DNA from: Nonomuraea aurantiaca | GTDB lineage: Bacteria; Actinomycetota; Actinomycetes; Streptosporangiales; Streptosporangiaceae | DNA: 64,000 nucleotides | NCBI RefSeq assembly: GCF_020215705.1 | Contig: NZ_JAIWNB010000008.1 | Location: 62,001-126,000, forward strand | Direction of reading: 5' to 3' | Shown here: piece by piece, positions 33,969 to 41,800 of the stretch | How positions within the stretch are numbered: position 1 is the first letter of the stretch | Layout of the letters: each line of letters begins with the position of its first letter | Notes under the pieces: generated by a model | Seen by the model: only the letters and a program-made list of their open reading frames with translations | What the model was told of the DNA's origin: nothing | The model's database searches: none | Translations under genes and position numbers: made by a program

Positions 33969-34013
33969 ACGAGCTGGCGGGAACCCCCCGCCGCCCGCCG
34001 GTGTAGGAAAGAC

Positions 34014-35219
34014 GTGAGCACCATCACCAGACGCCAAGCCCTGGCGCTCGGCGCGGCGGCCGCCGTCTCGGCCTGCGCCACCACCCAGCCGCCCCCCAAG
34101 GCGGCGCCCCCCGCCCCGCGCGGCAGGCTGCTCGCCGAGACCGCCGACGGGCTGTCGCTGGTCGAGCTGCCCACCGGCGCAGTGACGGCCACCTACCCCG
34201 GCGCGGTGCCCGGCCCCCGCTGGCAGCGCCTCTACCAGCTCGACCACGACCGGCTGCGCACCTACGACGCCACCACGGGCCACCTCGTCGAGCAGGCCGA
34301 CGCTCCCGGCGAGCGGATCAAGGCCGTCTCCGACCGGGTCGTCGCCCTCGGCCCCGAGCCCGGCCCGCGCAGCCGCACCACCATCACCCTGACCGGCGCC
34401 GACGGCAACCGGACGCTTCACCTCGACGGCAACATCGAACCCGAGGCGTTCTCCGGGGACGGCCAGGTCATGTACGTCCTGGACCACCTGCCGCCCGAAC
34501 ATCCCGACCGCTACCGCGTCCGCATGTACGACCTGGCCGCCGGCCGGATGACGCCGCTGCTGACCCGCACCAAGCAGCCCGTGCCGCTGTCGAAGGAGGA
34601 GGAGATGCGCGGCAAGGGCCGCCAGGCCGTACACGACCCCGACCTGGCCACCCTCTACACCCTCTACACCCGCCAGGACGAACACCTGCACACCCGCGAC
34701 CTGATCGCCGGCCACGACCTGAGCCCCGGCGTGCACGCCTTCGTCCACGTGCTCAGCCTGGACCAGCGCTGGGCCTACTGCCTGGACCTGCCCGAACCGT
34801 TCGGCCTCGGCCCGCCGCCGGCCCACACGATGGCGCTGGACACCCAGACCCGGCGGCTGTACGTCTTCGACGCCTCCACCGGCCGGATCGTGCTCGCCTC
34901 CACCGACGACCTGCGGATCAAGCGCAGCGCCCTGCTGGGCCGGCTGCCCGACGGCGAGGCGTACGCGCTGGCGGCCGATGGCCGCGCCTATCTGGCGGCG
35001 GGCAAGCGGCTGCTGTCGGCCGACGGCGAGACCCTGGCCCCCGCCGGCGCATGGGACCTGCCAGGCCAGGCCCACGGCCTGGCCTGGCTGAACGGCGAAC
35101 TGCTGGCCGGCGCGGGGGAGCAGGTCCTGCGCCTGCAGCCGCGCACCGGCGCGCGGCTGGGCGCCATCACCCTGCCCGGCCTGCGTGAGGTACGGCACGC
35201 CGAGCCGTCGTACGGCTGA
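34014..35219 (+). CDS. Tat-exported beta-propeller lipoprotein
   Basis: 401 residues. The N-terminus TITRRQALALGAAAAVSAC shows a twin-arginine motif and a lipobox ending in Cys near residue 21, so export folded through Tat with lipid attachment is likely. The rest consists of repeating short beta-strand units (GRLLAETADGLSLVEL, MYVLDHLP, ARRLYVFDASTGRIVLAS-type, AYALAADGRAYLAAGK) as in seven-bladed propellers. Function unknown. GTG start 46 bases after the pstS relic. Its 3' end overlaps the convergent amidotransferase-like gene by 53 bases. Confidence 0.75.
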   Translation: MSTITRRQALALGAAAAVSACATTQPPPKAAPPAPRGRLLAETADGLSLVELPTGAVTATYPGAVPGPRWQRLYQLDHDRLRTYDATTGHLVEQADAPGERIKAVSDRVVALGPEPGPRSRTTITLTGADGNRTLHLDGNIEPEAFSGDGQVMYVLDHLPPEHPDRYRVRMYDLAAGRMTPLLTRTKQPVPLSKEEEMRGKGRQAVHDPDLATLYTLYTRQDEHLHTRDLIAGHDLSPGVHAFVHVLSLDQRWAYCLDLPEPFGLGPPPAHTMALDTQTRRLYVFDASTGRIVLASTDDLRIKRSALLGRLPDGEAYALAADGRAYLAAGKRLLSADGETLAPAGAWDLPGQAHGLAWLNGELLAGAGEQVLRLQPRTGARLGAITLPGLREVRHAEPSYG

Positions 35220-35886
35220 CCGCGGCGGCGAAGGCGGAGATGACCGGATGCGGGCGGCTGCCGTCGCCCGACAGCTCCGGCTGGAACAACGTGGCCAGGT
35301 AGAACGGGTGGCCGGGCAGCTCGGCCACCCGCACCATGCCGTCGTCGGCGTGCCCGGAGAAGACCAGCCCGTGCTCGACGAGCTTGTGCTGGTAGGCGTC
35401 GTTGAGGCCGTAGGAGCAGCTGTAGGCCTCCATGGTGAGGGGTGAGCCGATGATCTGCTCGATCAGCGAGCCGGGCCTCAGCCGTACCAGGCCCTCGTGG
35501 CCGGCCAGGGAGCACTCCAGCGGCAGCAGCAGGAACTCACGCGCGTCCGGCTCGTTCTCGGCGTGTGCCACGTCGAGCCCGCACACGCCACGCGCGTACT
35601 CCAGCAGCATGTGCTGAAAGCCGCCGCAGGTGCCCAGCACGGGGATGCCGCGCTCGCGCGCGGTGCGCGCGGCGCTGATCACGCCTTCCTCACTGAGGTA
35701 CGGGCTGCCGGGCACGATCCAGATGCCGTCGAAGCGTTCGAGGGCGTCGTCGTGGGCGTCGGTGGAGGGGATCCAGTACGGGTCGAGCGCGATGCCGTCA
35801 CGCTCACGCAGCGCCTGGATGATCAGCGGGATGCGGGCGTGCGCGCGCACGCTGGGCGAGCGGTCTCCGACCAGGGCGATTTTCAT
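35167..35886 (-). CDS. CTP synthase C-terminal-like glutamine amidotransferase homologue
   Basis: 239 residues of class I amidotransferase fold. Nucleophile-region motif VLGTCGGFQH places Cys87; the oxyanion segment GIWIVPGSPY is at 54-63. At the site of the usual catalytic His-Pro-Glu the sequence reads FQPELSG (Gln202-Pro-Glu), so glutaminase activity is doubtful. The pattern fits the group annotated as CTP synthase C-terminal region-related (seleno)protein, some of whose members have selenocysteine in place of the Cys. ATG 35886 follows GGAGG closely; no better start is visible. Divergent from a LysR gene, the likely regulator. Confidence 0.8.
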   Translation of the reverse strand: MKIALVGDRSPSVRAHARIPLIIQALRERDGIALDPYWIPSTDAHDDALERFDGIWIVPGSPYLSEEGVISAARTARERGIPVLGTCGGFQHMLLEYARGVCGLDVAHAENEPDAREFLLLPLECSLAGHEGLVRLRPGSLIEQIIGSPLTMEAYSCSYGLNDAYQHKLVEHGLVFSGHADDGMVRVAELPGHPFYLATLFQPELSGDGSRPHPVISAFAAAVSRTTARRAVPHAGRAG

Positions 35887-35956
35887 GCCTCCATGGTGCG
35901 GCGAACCACCGCTTAAGCACCAACGATGATGTCTGCACATGCTATAAGAAACACTG

Positions 35957-36811
35957 ATGGACCCTCATCTGCTGCGCACGTTCGTGACCGTCACCGAGGC
36001 GGGCTCCTTCTCGGCGGCGGCCGAGCAGCTCGGCTACACCCAGTCGGCCATCTCCCAGCAGATCGCCGCGCTGGAGAGCGACCTGGGCCTGCCGCTGCTG
36101 CACCGCCGCCCGGTCGCGCCCACCGAGGCGGGCCTGCGCCTGCTGGAGCACGCCGGGCCGCTGCTGCTGCGCATCCGCGCCGCGCGGGCCGACGTGCTGC
36201 GCACCGCCGCACTGCCCGCCCACCGCCTGACCCTGGCCGCCACACCCCTGGCGCTCAACTCGGTCCTGGCCTTACGACTGGCGGCGGCGCGGGCGGCGCA
36301 GCCGCGGCTGCGGGTGACGGTACGCACCTGCGGCAGGGACGAGGTGGCCAGGCAGGTGGCGGACGGCAGAGCCGAGGCGGGCCTGACCGACGGGATCACC
36401 GCGCCGAACGACCCGCTGCGCCTGCCCGAGGTCGGCCCGATGACCACGGTGGGCGTGGCCGAGGAGGGCCTGGTCGTGGCGCTGCCCGTCGACCACCCCC
36501 TGGCGGGCCGGGCGGGGCTGCGGCTGGCCGACCTGGTCGACGCGCACTGGCTGCAGACGACGTTGTGCCCGCTGGAGCGGCTGCGCGACCTGATGGGCGA
36601 CGGCTTTCGGCCCGCGCTCGACTACACCGGCGAGGACGTGCACACCGTGCTCAACCTGGTCGCCGCCGGCCACGGCCTGACGCTGCTGCCCGCCTCCGCC
36701 GGCCACGGTGTGCCGCTGGTGGCTCCCCGGCTGGTGCACCGCGTCGAACTGCTGCACGCCACCCTGCCGCCGGGCCCCGCCGCCGAGTTGGCGGCGCGCC
36801 TGTCACCGTGA
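35957..36811 (+). CDS. LysR family transcriptional regulator
   Basis: 284 residues. The winged HTH (about 1-60) is canonical: LLRTFVTVTEAGSFSAAAEQLGYTQSAISQQIAALESDLGLPLLHRR. The effector domain (90-284) has two lobes (LALRLAAARAAQPRLRVTVRTCG; GLVVALPVDHPLAGRAGLRLADLVD; AAGHGLTLLPASAG). It is divergent from the amidotransferase-like gene with 70 bases between, which is the standard LysR arrangement. The effector is unknown. ATG with only a weak ribosome-binding site. Confidence 0.92.
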   Translation: MDPHLLRTFVTVTEAGSFSAAAEQLGYTQSAISQQIAALESDLGLPLLHRRPVAPTEAGLRLLEHAGPLLLRIRAARADVLRTAALPAHRLTLAATPLALNSVLALRLAAARAAQPRLRVTVRTCGRDEVARQVADGRAEAGLTDGITAPNDPLRLPEVGPMTTVGVAEEGLVVALPVDHPLAGRAGLRLADLVDAHWLQTTLCPLERLRDLMGDGFRPALDYTGEDVHTVLNLVAAGHGLTLLPASAGHGVPLVAPRLVHRVELLHATLPPGPAAELAARLSP

Positions 36812-36975
36812 CAGCGATCTGTGCGCGAGCTTCGTCTCCAGCATGCGGTGACGGCCACCGTCGGCCGCCTGCAGCAGCGACTTGTCCAGCAGGGCCGCCA
36901 CCAGGTCGAGCGTGCCGCCCAGGTGCTCGGCCGCGGCCAGGTCGAACCCGCCCGCGAACACCACCAAGGCACACC
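36803..36975 (-). pseudogene. Remnant of an AfsR/STAND-type regulator
   Basis: On the minus strand VVFAGGFDLAAAEHLGG is followed by TLDLVAALLDKSLLQA and GRHRMLETKLAHRS. This matches the winged-helix block of the intact AfsR-type protein at 26935 (SVFAGGVSLEAAERV, VLAALMDKSLLLA, RYRMLNTIREYA). Nothing recognisable precedes or follows; the surrounding 36976-37154 has no supported coding signal. It is a gene scrap, not a functional small protein. Confidence 0.65.
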
Positions 36976-37154
36976 TCCCGCACCATGGCCTGATCCAGCA
37001 CCAGCCCCGCGGCGGCTGCGGGCACGGACCCGCCCGCTCGGCCGCCTCACAGGAGGACGGCCTCGAGCGGGCGGACGGTCCAGGCGGCCTCGGGCGGACC
37101 GAACGAGCTGGAGCGTCCGCCCGCGCGGTCACCGGAAGCGGCTACGGAAAGCGG

Positions 37155-38495
37155 TCAGGCGTGCCAGTCCGTCACGCCGCCCGGGACGGGCGCCTGCGGG
37201 TCGTAGGGCTCGCGGGTGAAGATGAAGGTGTTGAGGTCGAGGTGGTCGGCCCCCACCCGCAGCGTCTCCCCGGCGTAGTAGCCGTCGAGCCCCAGCCAGG
37301 TCCCGTCGCCCTGCGGCACGAACCGGGAGGCCCGCCCTGCCCCGCCCACCGGCGTCAGCGCCAGGCCGCCGTCGGGCAGGAGCCGCAGCGCGTACGGCTT
37401 GGGCCCCCAGTGCCACAGCCCGGTCGCCGCCAGCAGGGCGGGGTCGGCGGGGGAGGGGCGCCACTGCTGCGGCAGGCGGGGTTCGTGTTCGTCGAGGATG
37501 TCCAGCAGGTCGGTGGGCAGGCTGTAGCTGAGGCCGCTGGTGGTGTTGGCCAGGAACAGCACGCCCACCTGGTCGGCCGGGTCGGCCCACACGGTGGCCA
37601 GGAAGCCGGGCATGGACCCGGTGTGACCGGCCAGGCGGCGTCCGGCGTGCCGGGTCAGCTGCAGGCCGAGCCCGTAGCCGGAGGTCCAGGCGTCGCCGTC
37701 GTCGACGGTGGCGGGCTCACGCATCTCGGCCACGGTGGCGGGCGACAGCACGCCGCCAGTGTCCCCGGCGACGAACGCCGCCCAGCGGGCCAGGTCGGCG
37801 GTCGTGGACCACAGCTGGCCGGCGGGCCCCATGGCGGCGGCGTCGTGTTCGGGCTCGGCCAGCACCACATCGGCCCACGGGTGGACGGCGTAGCCGGTGG
37901 CGTGCGGGGCGCGCGGCCGCTCGGTGGTGGCCGACAGGCCCAGCGGCTGCAGGACCTCCTGCTGGACGGCGCGCAACCAGGGCATGCCGCGCAGCCGGGT
38001 GATCAGCTCGCCGAGCAGGCCGTAGCCGACGTTGGAGTAGTGATAGCGGCGGCCGGGCCGGTGCTTGGCGTGCTGCGGGCCGAGCAGGGCGAGCAGTTCG
38101 CCGGTCGGCAGGCCGGGGGTGCGTTCCCACCAGGCGGTGGGCGGTTCGGCGGTCAGGCCGCCGGTGTGGGAGAGCAGCTGGGCGATGCTCACCTCACCGA
38201 ACGGGGTGCCGGGCAGGTGCTTGGCCAGGGGGTCGAGCAGGTCGAGGCGGCCTTCGTCACGCAGCCGCATGACGACGACGGCGACCATGCTCTTGGTGAT
38301 CGAGCCGAGCCGGTATTGGGTGTCGGCGGTAGGGGGCACCCCGCCGTCGGCGCCGGTGAAGCCGCGAGCGCCGAACCAGGCCAGCCTCCCCTCCCGTACG
38401 ATCGCGGCCGTCAGCGACGGCACCCTGCACTCGGCCTGTTCGACGGCCAGCCTGCGCAGCAGCGCCCGCGCCGTCGTCTCACTCACCCGACTCAT
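37155..38495 (-). CDS. Serine hydrolase, beta-lactamase class C family
   Basis: 446 residues, no signal peptide. Ser65 and Lys68 in GSITKS, Tyr153-Ser-Asn155 in YHYSNVGYG, and AGHTGSMPGF as the third motif. A beta-rich C-terminal extension (from about 340) resembles those of esterase/peptidase members. It is likely a cytoplasmic esterase or peptidase of unknown substrate. ATG 38495 is used; TTG 38504 is an alternative. It starts 18 bases after the copper-amine-oxidase-like gene, so the two should be co-transcribed. Confidence 0.88.
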   Translation of the reverse strand: MSRVSETTARALLRRLAVEQAECRVPSLTAAIVREGRLAWFGARGFTGADGGVPPTADTQYRLGSITKSMVAVVVMRLRDEGRLDLLDPLAKHLPGTPFGEVSIAQLLSHTGGLTAEPPTAWWERTPGLPTGELLALLGPQHAKHRPGRRYHYSNVGYGLLGELITRLRGMPWLRAVQQEVLQPLGLSATTERPRAPHATGYAVHPWADVVLAEPEHDAAAMGPAGQLWSTTADLARWAAFVAGDTGGVLSPATVAEMREPATVDDGDAWTSGYGLGLQLTRHAGRRLAGHTGSMPGFLATVWADPADQVGVLFLANTTSGLSYSLPTDLLDILDEHEPRLPQQWRPSPADPALLAATGLWHWGPKPYALRLLPDGGLALTPVGGAGRASRFVPQGDGTWLGLDGYYAGETLRVGADHLDLNTFIFTREPYDPQAPVPGGVTDWHA

Positions 38496-38513
38496 GGGCG
38501 CCAAGCCTAGTGC

Positions 38514-40061
38514 TCAGATGGGCACCAGTTCCGGCCCGATCAGCTCGCCCTGGTGGGGTTGCGGGTGGGCCTGGTCGTGGTAGTAGTGGCCGGCGTACCA
38601 GACGACGACGTTGGTGGCGTCGATGCTCTCGCTGTTGAGGAAGCGCCCGATGGCGGCCCGGTCGCGCGGGCCGGGGTTGCCGTCGTCGATCTCGGCCGCA
38701 TGGTGGCGCAGGAACCACAGGTCGGACACCCCGTAGGCGTCGGCGGTGTCGTCGAAGGGCCCGGGGTGGAGCTGGTAGCCGCGCCCTGAGGACTTGTCGC
38801 GTACCTGCCAGTAGCGGCCGGGGGCGCGCCGGCGGGTGGTCTCGCGGACGATCGGCACCGGCTCGGGGACGATCGGCCCCTGGTCGATCTGCTCGACGAT
38901 GTCGTTGGCCGAGCCTTCGATGTCGAAGTCGAAGCGCCAGTAGGCGTGGTGGCGGTGCACCATGCAGGTCATCGGGTTGGCGGTGGCGGCGAAGCCGAAG
39001 CGGGGCCTGATGGTGCCGTCGTCGCCGAGCCGCCAGTCGCTGGCGTAGCGGTACCAGCCGGCCTGCAGCTCGCTGACGATGCGCAGCTCCTCGCCGTCGT
39101 GGTGGAAGGCGACGCCCTGGAAGCCGCCGGCGTCGGTGTCGGGCCGTTCCAGGATGGTACGCGGCGGGCTGTCGCACAGCCGCCAGCCCCATCCGACCGG
39201 GTCGGTGCCGGTGGCCGAGAAGCGGGTCTCGGAGGAGGCGTCGTCGCGGAAGGTGGTGCCCTGCTCGTATTCGACGTTCAGGACGGGTACGTGCGCCTGG
39301 CGCAGCACCAGCCGGCCCCGGTAGCGCACCTCGCGCAACTCCACGCCCGATCCGGCGCCCGGGTTCTGCGGGGCCGAGGCGCGCGGCCGGACGACCAGCA
39401 GGTTCCACAGCTCGGTGTCGCCCCGCAGGACGCGTACTCGCACCTGGTCGGGACCGCCGTGGTCGGCCAGGGGGTTGACGCCTTCGGGCACGGTGTGCTC
39501 GCAGTCGTGGTGCATGCGCACGTCGATGCCCGCCGGGGTCCAGTCGACGGTACGGGCGGCGGTGTCGACGGCGACGATGCGGTGCCGTACCCCGGTGGGC
39601 TCCTCAGGGGTGTGGATGCCGAGGGTGGGGCGGCGCACGGTGGTGCCGTCGGGGTTCTCCAGGTCGGCCAGGGGCGGCATGGGCCGGTAGACGGTCACGT
39701 TGTCGCCCGCCGGGAAGTGGGGATCGGCGCGCAGCACGTCGGCGGCCGCGAGCAGTTCGTCGTGGCTGGGCGGCGGCCGGTGGGCGCTGGGCCGGATCTC
39801 GGCGTGTTCGGGCCGGTCGAGAGTGCCGCGCAACTCCACGGCGCGGTTGCCCGCCGGGTCGAAGACGGTGGCGCGGAAGGGGGCGTTCTCGCCCGGGTCG
39901 TGACCGAGCGCCGGAGCCTGGCCGATGATCAGCCCGTCGGCGTCGGCGACCTCCAGCGCGGCCAGGACGCCGGGGTGGGCGGTCACGGCCTGGCGCAGTT
40001 GCCCGGCGCTCAGCCCGGCGCGGGGGACCGCTTCGATGGTGAGGCGTACGTCGTCGCTCAT
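38514..40061 (-). CDS. Copper amine oxidase-like protein lacking a canonical topaquinone motif
   Basis: 515 residues. The C-terminal two thirds follow the copper amine oxidase catalytic domain: GVELREVRYRGRLVLRQAHVPVLNVEYE, then VHRHHAYWRFDFDIEG with an HxH-like copper site, RGYQLHPGPFDD and TNVVVWYAGHYYHD. The segment that should contain Asn-Tyr-Asp/Glu (the tyrosine converted to topaquinone) reads AGWYRYASDWRLGDDGTI, i.e. Trp-Tyr-Arg. A true cofactor may not form, so the activity is uncertain. ATG 40061 with AGGAAG upstream. Soluble; upstream of the serine hydrolase in one unit. Confidence 0.7.
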   Translation of the reverse strand: MSDDVRLTIEAVPRAGLSAGQLRQAVTAHPGVLAALEVADADGLIIGQAPALGHDPGENAPFRATVFDPAGNRAVELRGTLDRPEHAEIRPSAHRPPPSHDELLAAADVLRADPHFPAGDNVTVYRPMPPLADLENPDGTTVRRPTLGIHTPEEPTGVRHRIVAVDTAARTVDWTPAGIDVRMHHDCEHTVPEGVNPLADHGGPDQVRVRVLRGDTELWNLLVVRPRASAPQNPGAGSGVELREVRYRGRLVLRQAHVPVLNVEYEQGTTFRDDASSETRFSATGTDPVGWGWRLCDSPPRTILERPDTDAGGFQGVAFHHDGEELRIVSELQAGWYRYASDWRLGDDGTIRPRFGFAATANPMTCMVHRHHAYWRFDFDIEGSANDIVEQIDQGPIVPEPVPIVRETTRRRAPGRYWQVRDKSSGRGYQLHPGPFDDTADAYGVSDLWFLRHHAAEIDDGNPGPRDRAAIGRFLNSESIDATNVVVWYAGHYYHDQAHPQPHQGELIGPELVPI

Positions 40062-40130
40062 GCATGGCTTCCTACAGGGCGGCGGGCGCGGCTGGAAGGC
40101 CCAGATGTTCTCACGGGCGTACAGCATGAG

Positions 40131-40163
40131 TCCGGCCCCGGTCGGCGAGCGACCGGGGCCGGA
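40131..40163. terminator. Strong hairpin downstream of the small secreted protein gene
   Basis: TCCGGCCCCGGTCG (40131-40144), loop GCGAG and CGACCGGGGCCGGA (40150-40163) form a perfect 14-base stem twelve bases after the stop of the minus-strand secreted protein gene. It probably terminates that transcript before the copper-amine-oxidase-like gene. No T-run is evident, as is common in high-GC actinomycetes. Confidence 0.7.
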
Positions 40164-40175
40164 TGAGGTGGGAGG

Positions 40176-40538
40176 TCAGTCGGCGCAGATGGCGAAGACG
40201 CTGATGCCGACGTCGTTGTAGCCGATCTGGCGGCCCAGGGCGATCCAGCCGCGCCCGTCATCGGTGGGGAAGGAGCCGACGAGGATCGCCCCGTTGCCGC
40301 GGGCCTCGGCGCCTCCGCCCAGGACCTTCTTGGCGCCGGGGCAGTAGAGGGTACGGCGCTGGAAGTTGGGCACGTTCGCGTTGGGCAGGGTCACCAGCTG
40401 GTATCCGGGCGGCAGCGCGGAGGCGTGGTGGGGCTGGACGGCGGGTGCGGTGGTGGCGTTGGCTGCGGTGACGACGGTGGCTGTGGCCACGCACGCACCG
40501 GCGAGGAGGACGGCCAGGGCGAGGGACTTCTTGTGCAT
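40176..40538 (-). CDS. Small secreted protein with one Cys pair
   Basis: 120 residues: a classical signal peptide (HKKSLALAVLLAGACVATATVV, cleavage near ANA) and a mature domain of about 90 residues. LYCPGAKKVLGGGAEARGNGAILVGSFPTDD-GRGW, and a C-terminal VFAICAD give two cysteines that likely form a disulfide. The C-x-x-G-K-V-x-G-G-G pattern occurs in extracellular actinobacterial proteins of unknown role. AAGGAGA precedes the ATG. A strong hairpin follows the stop. Confidence 0.75.
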   Translation of the reverse strand: MHKKSLALAVLLAGACVATATVVTAANATTAPAVQPHHASALPPGYQLVTLPNANVPNFQRRTLYCPGAKKVLGGGAEARGNGAILVGSFPTDDGRGWIALGRQIGYNDVGISVFAICAD

Positions 40539-40700
40539 CGCTCTCCTTACGTTGTTCCCCGGACCACCCCGCTCCGGTCTGCGGGCAGCACGAACCCGCC
40601 GCCGAAGTGGGGTGATCCAGGGAGCCAGGGCCTACACGAAGAGTATCCATACCACTACGTTGAGTGTCGATGGGTAATCATGTTCGAGACCCATACCGGT

Positions 40701-40728
40701 CGACATGCAGGCATATACCTGCATGTCG
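40701..40728. promoter_or_regulatory. Perfect 11-base inverted repeat, operator or hairpin
   Basis: CGACATGCAGG (40701-40711), loop CATATA, CCTGCATGTCG (40718-40728). It lies in an otherwise empty 246-base spacer between divergent small genes, 57 bases before the ATG at 40785. Its position favours an operator controlling the downstream gene; a terminator is less likely because no gene ends just before it. Confidence 0.5.
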
Positions 40729-40784
40729 GCGATGACCTGATGTTACGCTCAAAGTGATCACTCCTCTGCGAAAGAAGGCCGCCC

Positions 40785-40991
40785 ATGAGTGACCTACAGT
40801 TCCCGCTCACCCTGCGCGTCACCGTCAGCGGCGCGACACCGGACGAGCTCAGGGAGAAGGCCAGAACCCAGGCCCTGGCCTTCTTCGGCCCCGACGCCGA
40901 ACTGGACGTCATCAGCGCGGAAGCCGAGTCCGACCCGAAGCGCGGAGCCGGCTACCAGGCCGTCGTCGTCTTCCGGCGCGTCGCCTTATGA
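40785..40991 (+). CDS. Small conserved hypothetical protein
   Basis: 68 residues, ATG with GAAAGAAGG upstream. FPLTLRVTVSGATPDELREKARTQALAFFG and ELDVISAEAE suggest a small alpha-beta domain (strand-helix-strand), followed by YQAVVVFRRV. No family or function is recognised. It lies downstream of the palindrome at 40701-40728. The 256 bases after it are AT-richer and show no other supported coding signal before the Cys-rich secreted protein. Confidence 0.6.
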   Translation: MSDLQFPLTLRVTVSGATPDELREKARTQALAFFGPDAELDVISAEAESDPKRGAGYQAVVVFRRVAL

Positions 40992-41247
40992 GCGCGGCAG
41001 GTGCGCATCCACGGTCAAGCCATCGCCAACAGCGATAGCAGCGGAATAAATAATATTCGCATCGAGACCAAAGGCCGTCGTTCGACATCACCACCACCCC
41101 CGCAAGAAATACACATCAAATGTTTCATGTTCCGGAAAAAGCGGCCCGGCCGCCGCTCAATAAATCTTGATGCGCATCTTGACTGCTGCCGCGCGCACCA
41201 TGTCACGATGGAAGAGCAAGCGAGAGACACACAATGGGGGTGGTCTC

Positions 41248-41664
41248 GTGCTCAAAGAAATATTCGTTACCGGGGCCCTGGCGGTAACCGCCTTCGTCCC
41301 TTCTGCGGCCGCACTGGCCCAGCCTGACAAGGCCCACGCTCTCGGCAACACCACCGCATCCACCTCGCTGACCCACTGCACTTCGACAAGCACCGGCAAG
41401 CCGTGCAAATGGCTGGAGGGGAAGTACAAGAAGTGCCTGTGGTGCAAGTCGAAGAAGGGCGGATACACGCGCAGTTACTGCGAGGACAAGAACATGGGCT
41501 CTTCAGGAAAGACGCCCGAGAAACCGAAGCAGCAAGAGGGGATCCTGTGCAAGGGAGACCTCGACGAGGCCGGCACCTCCTGCACCAGGTGCGTCAACCT
41601 CAAGACCGGAAAGATATTCTCCACCACCTGTAAGGGAGAAAAGCCCGGAGACCCGGCTCCCTAG
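41248..41664 (+). CDS. Secreted Cys-rich protein with duplicated CxxC modules
   Basis: 138 residues from GTG 41248. A signal peptide (LKEIFVTGALAVTAFVPSAAALA) is followed by a Lys-rich mature chain with nine cysteines. Two related modules are visible: KKCLWCKSKKGGYTRSYC and TSCTRCVNLKTGKIFSTTC, each C-x2-C-x11/12-C, with single cysteines before each. The spacing suggests disulfide-bonded or metal-binding repeats in a small extracellular protein. No relative is recognised. The upstream start at 41167 would destroy the signal peptide and is rejected. A terminator hairpin follows at 41689. Confidence 0.7.
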   Translation: MLKEIFVTGALAVTAFVPSAAALAQPDKAHALGNTTASTSLTHCTSTSTGKPCKWLEGKYKKCLWCKSKKGGYTRSYCEDKNMGSSGKTPEKPKQQEGILCKGDLDEAGTSCTRCVNLKTGKIFSTTCKGEKPGDPAP

Positions 41665-41688
41665 TTCCCGTCCCCGAACAGGATCCCT

Positions 41689-41723
41689 GGGCATAGGCGT
41701 CGCGACGTGCGGCCCCTATGCCC
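41689..41723 (+). terminator. Hairpin after the Cys-rich gene
   Basis: GGGCATAGG (41689-41697) pairs with CCTATGCCC (41715-41723) across a 17-base loop that may add further GC pairs. It begins 25 bases after the Cys-rich stop codon and 78 bases before the RecD2 start, so it probably ends the Cys-rich transcript. Confidence 0.6.
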
Positions 41724-41800
41724 CCACGGGCACAAGGCCACCCGCCCTTTGCTCTATTCTTGGGCCGGAGAGCACCCAGGGACAGGGAGAGACTTGTTCG

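Noticed and set aside
40425..40757. Plus-strand frame opposite the small secreted protein and across the palindrome
   Set aside because: The first half is antisense to a gene with signal peptide and good ribosome-binding site; the second half is the operator-like repeat.
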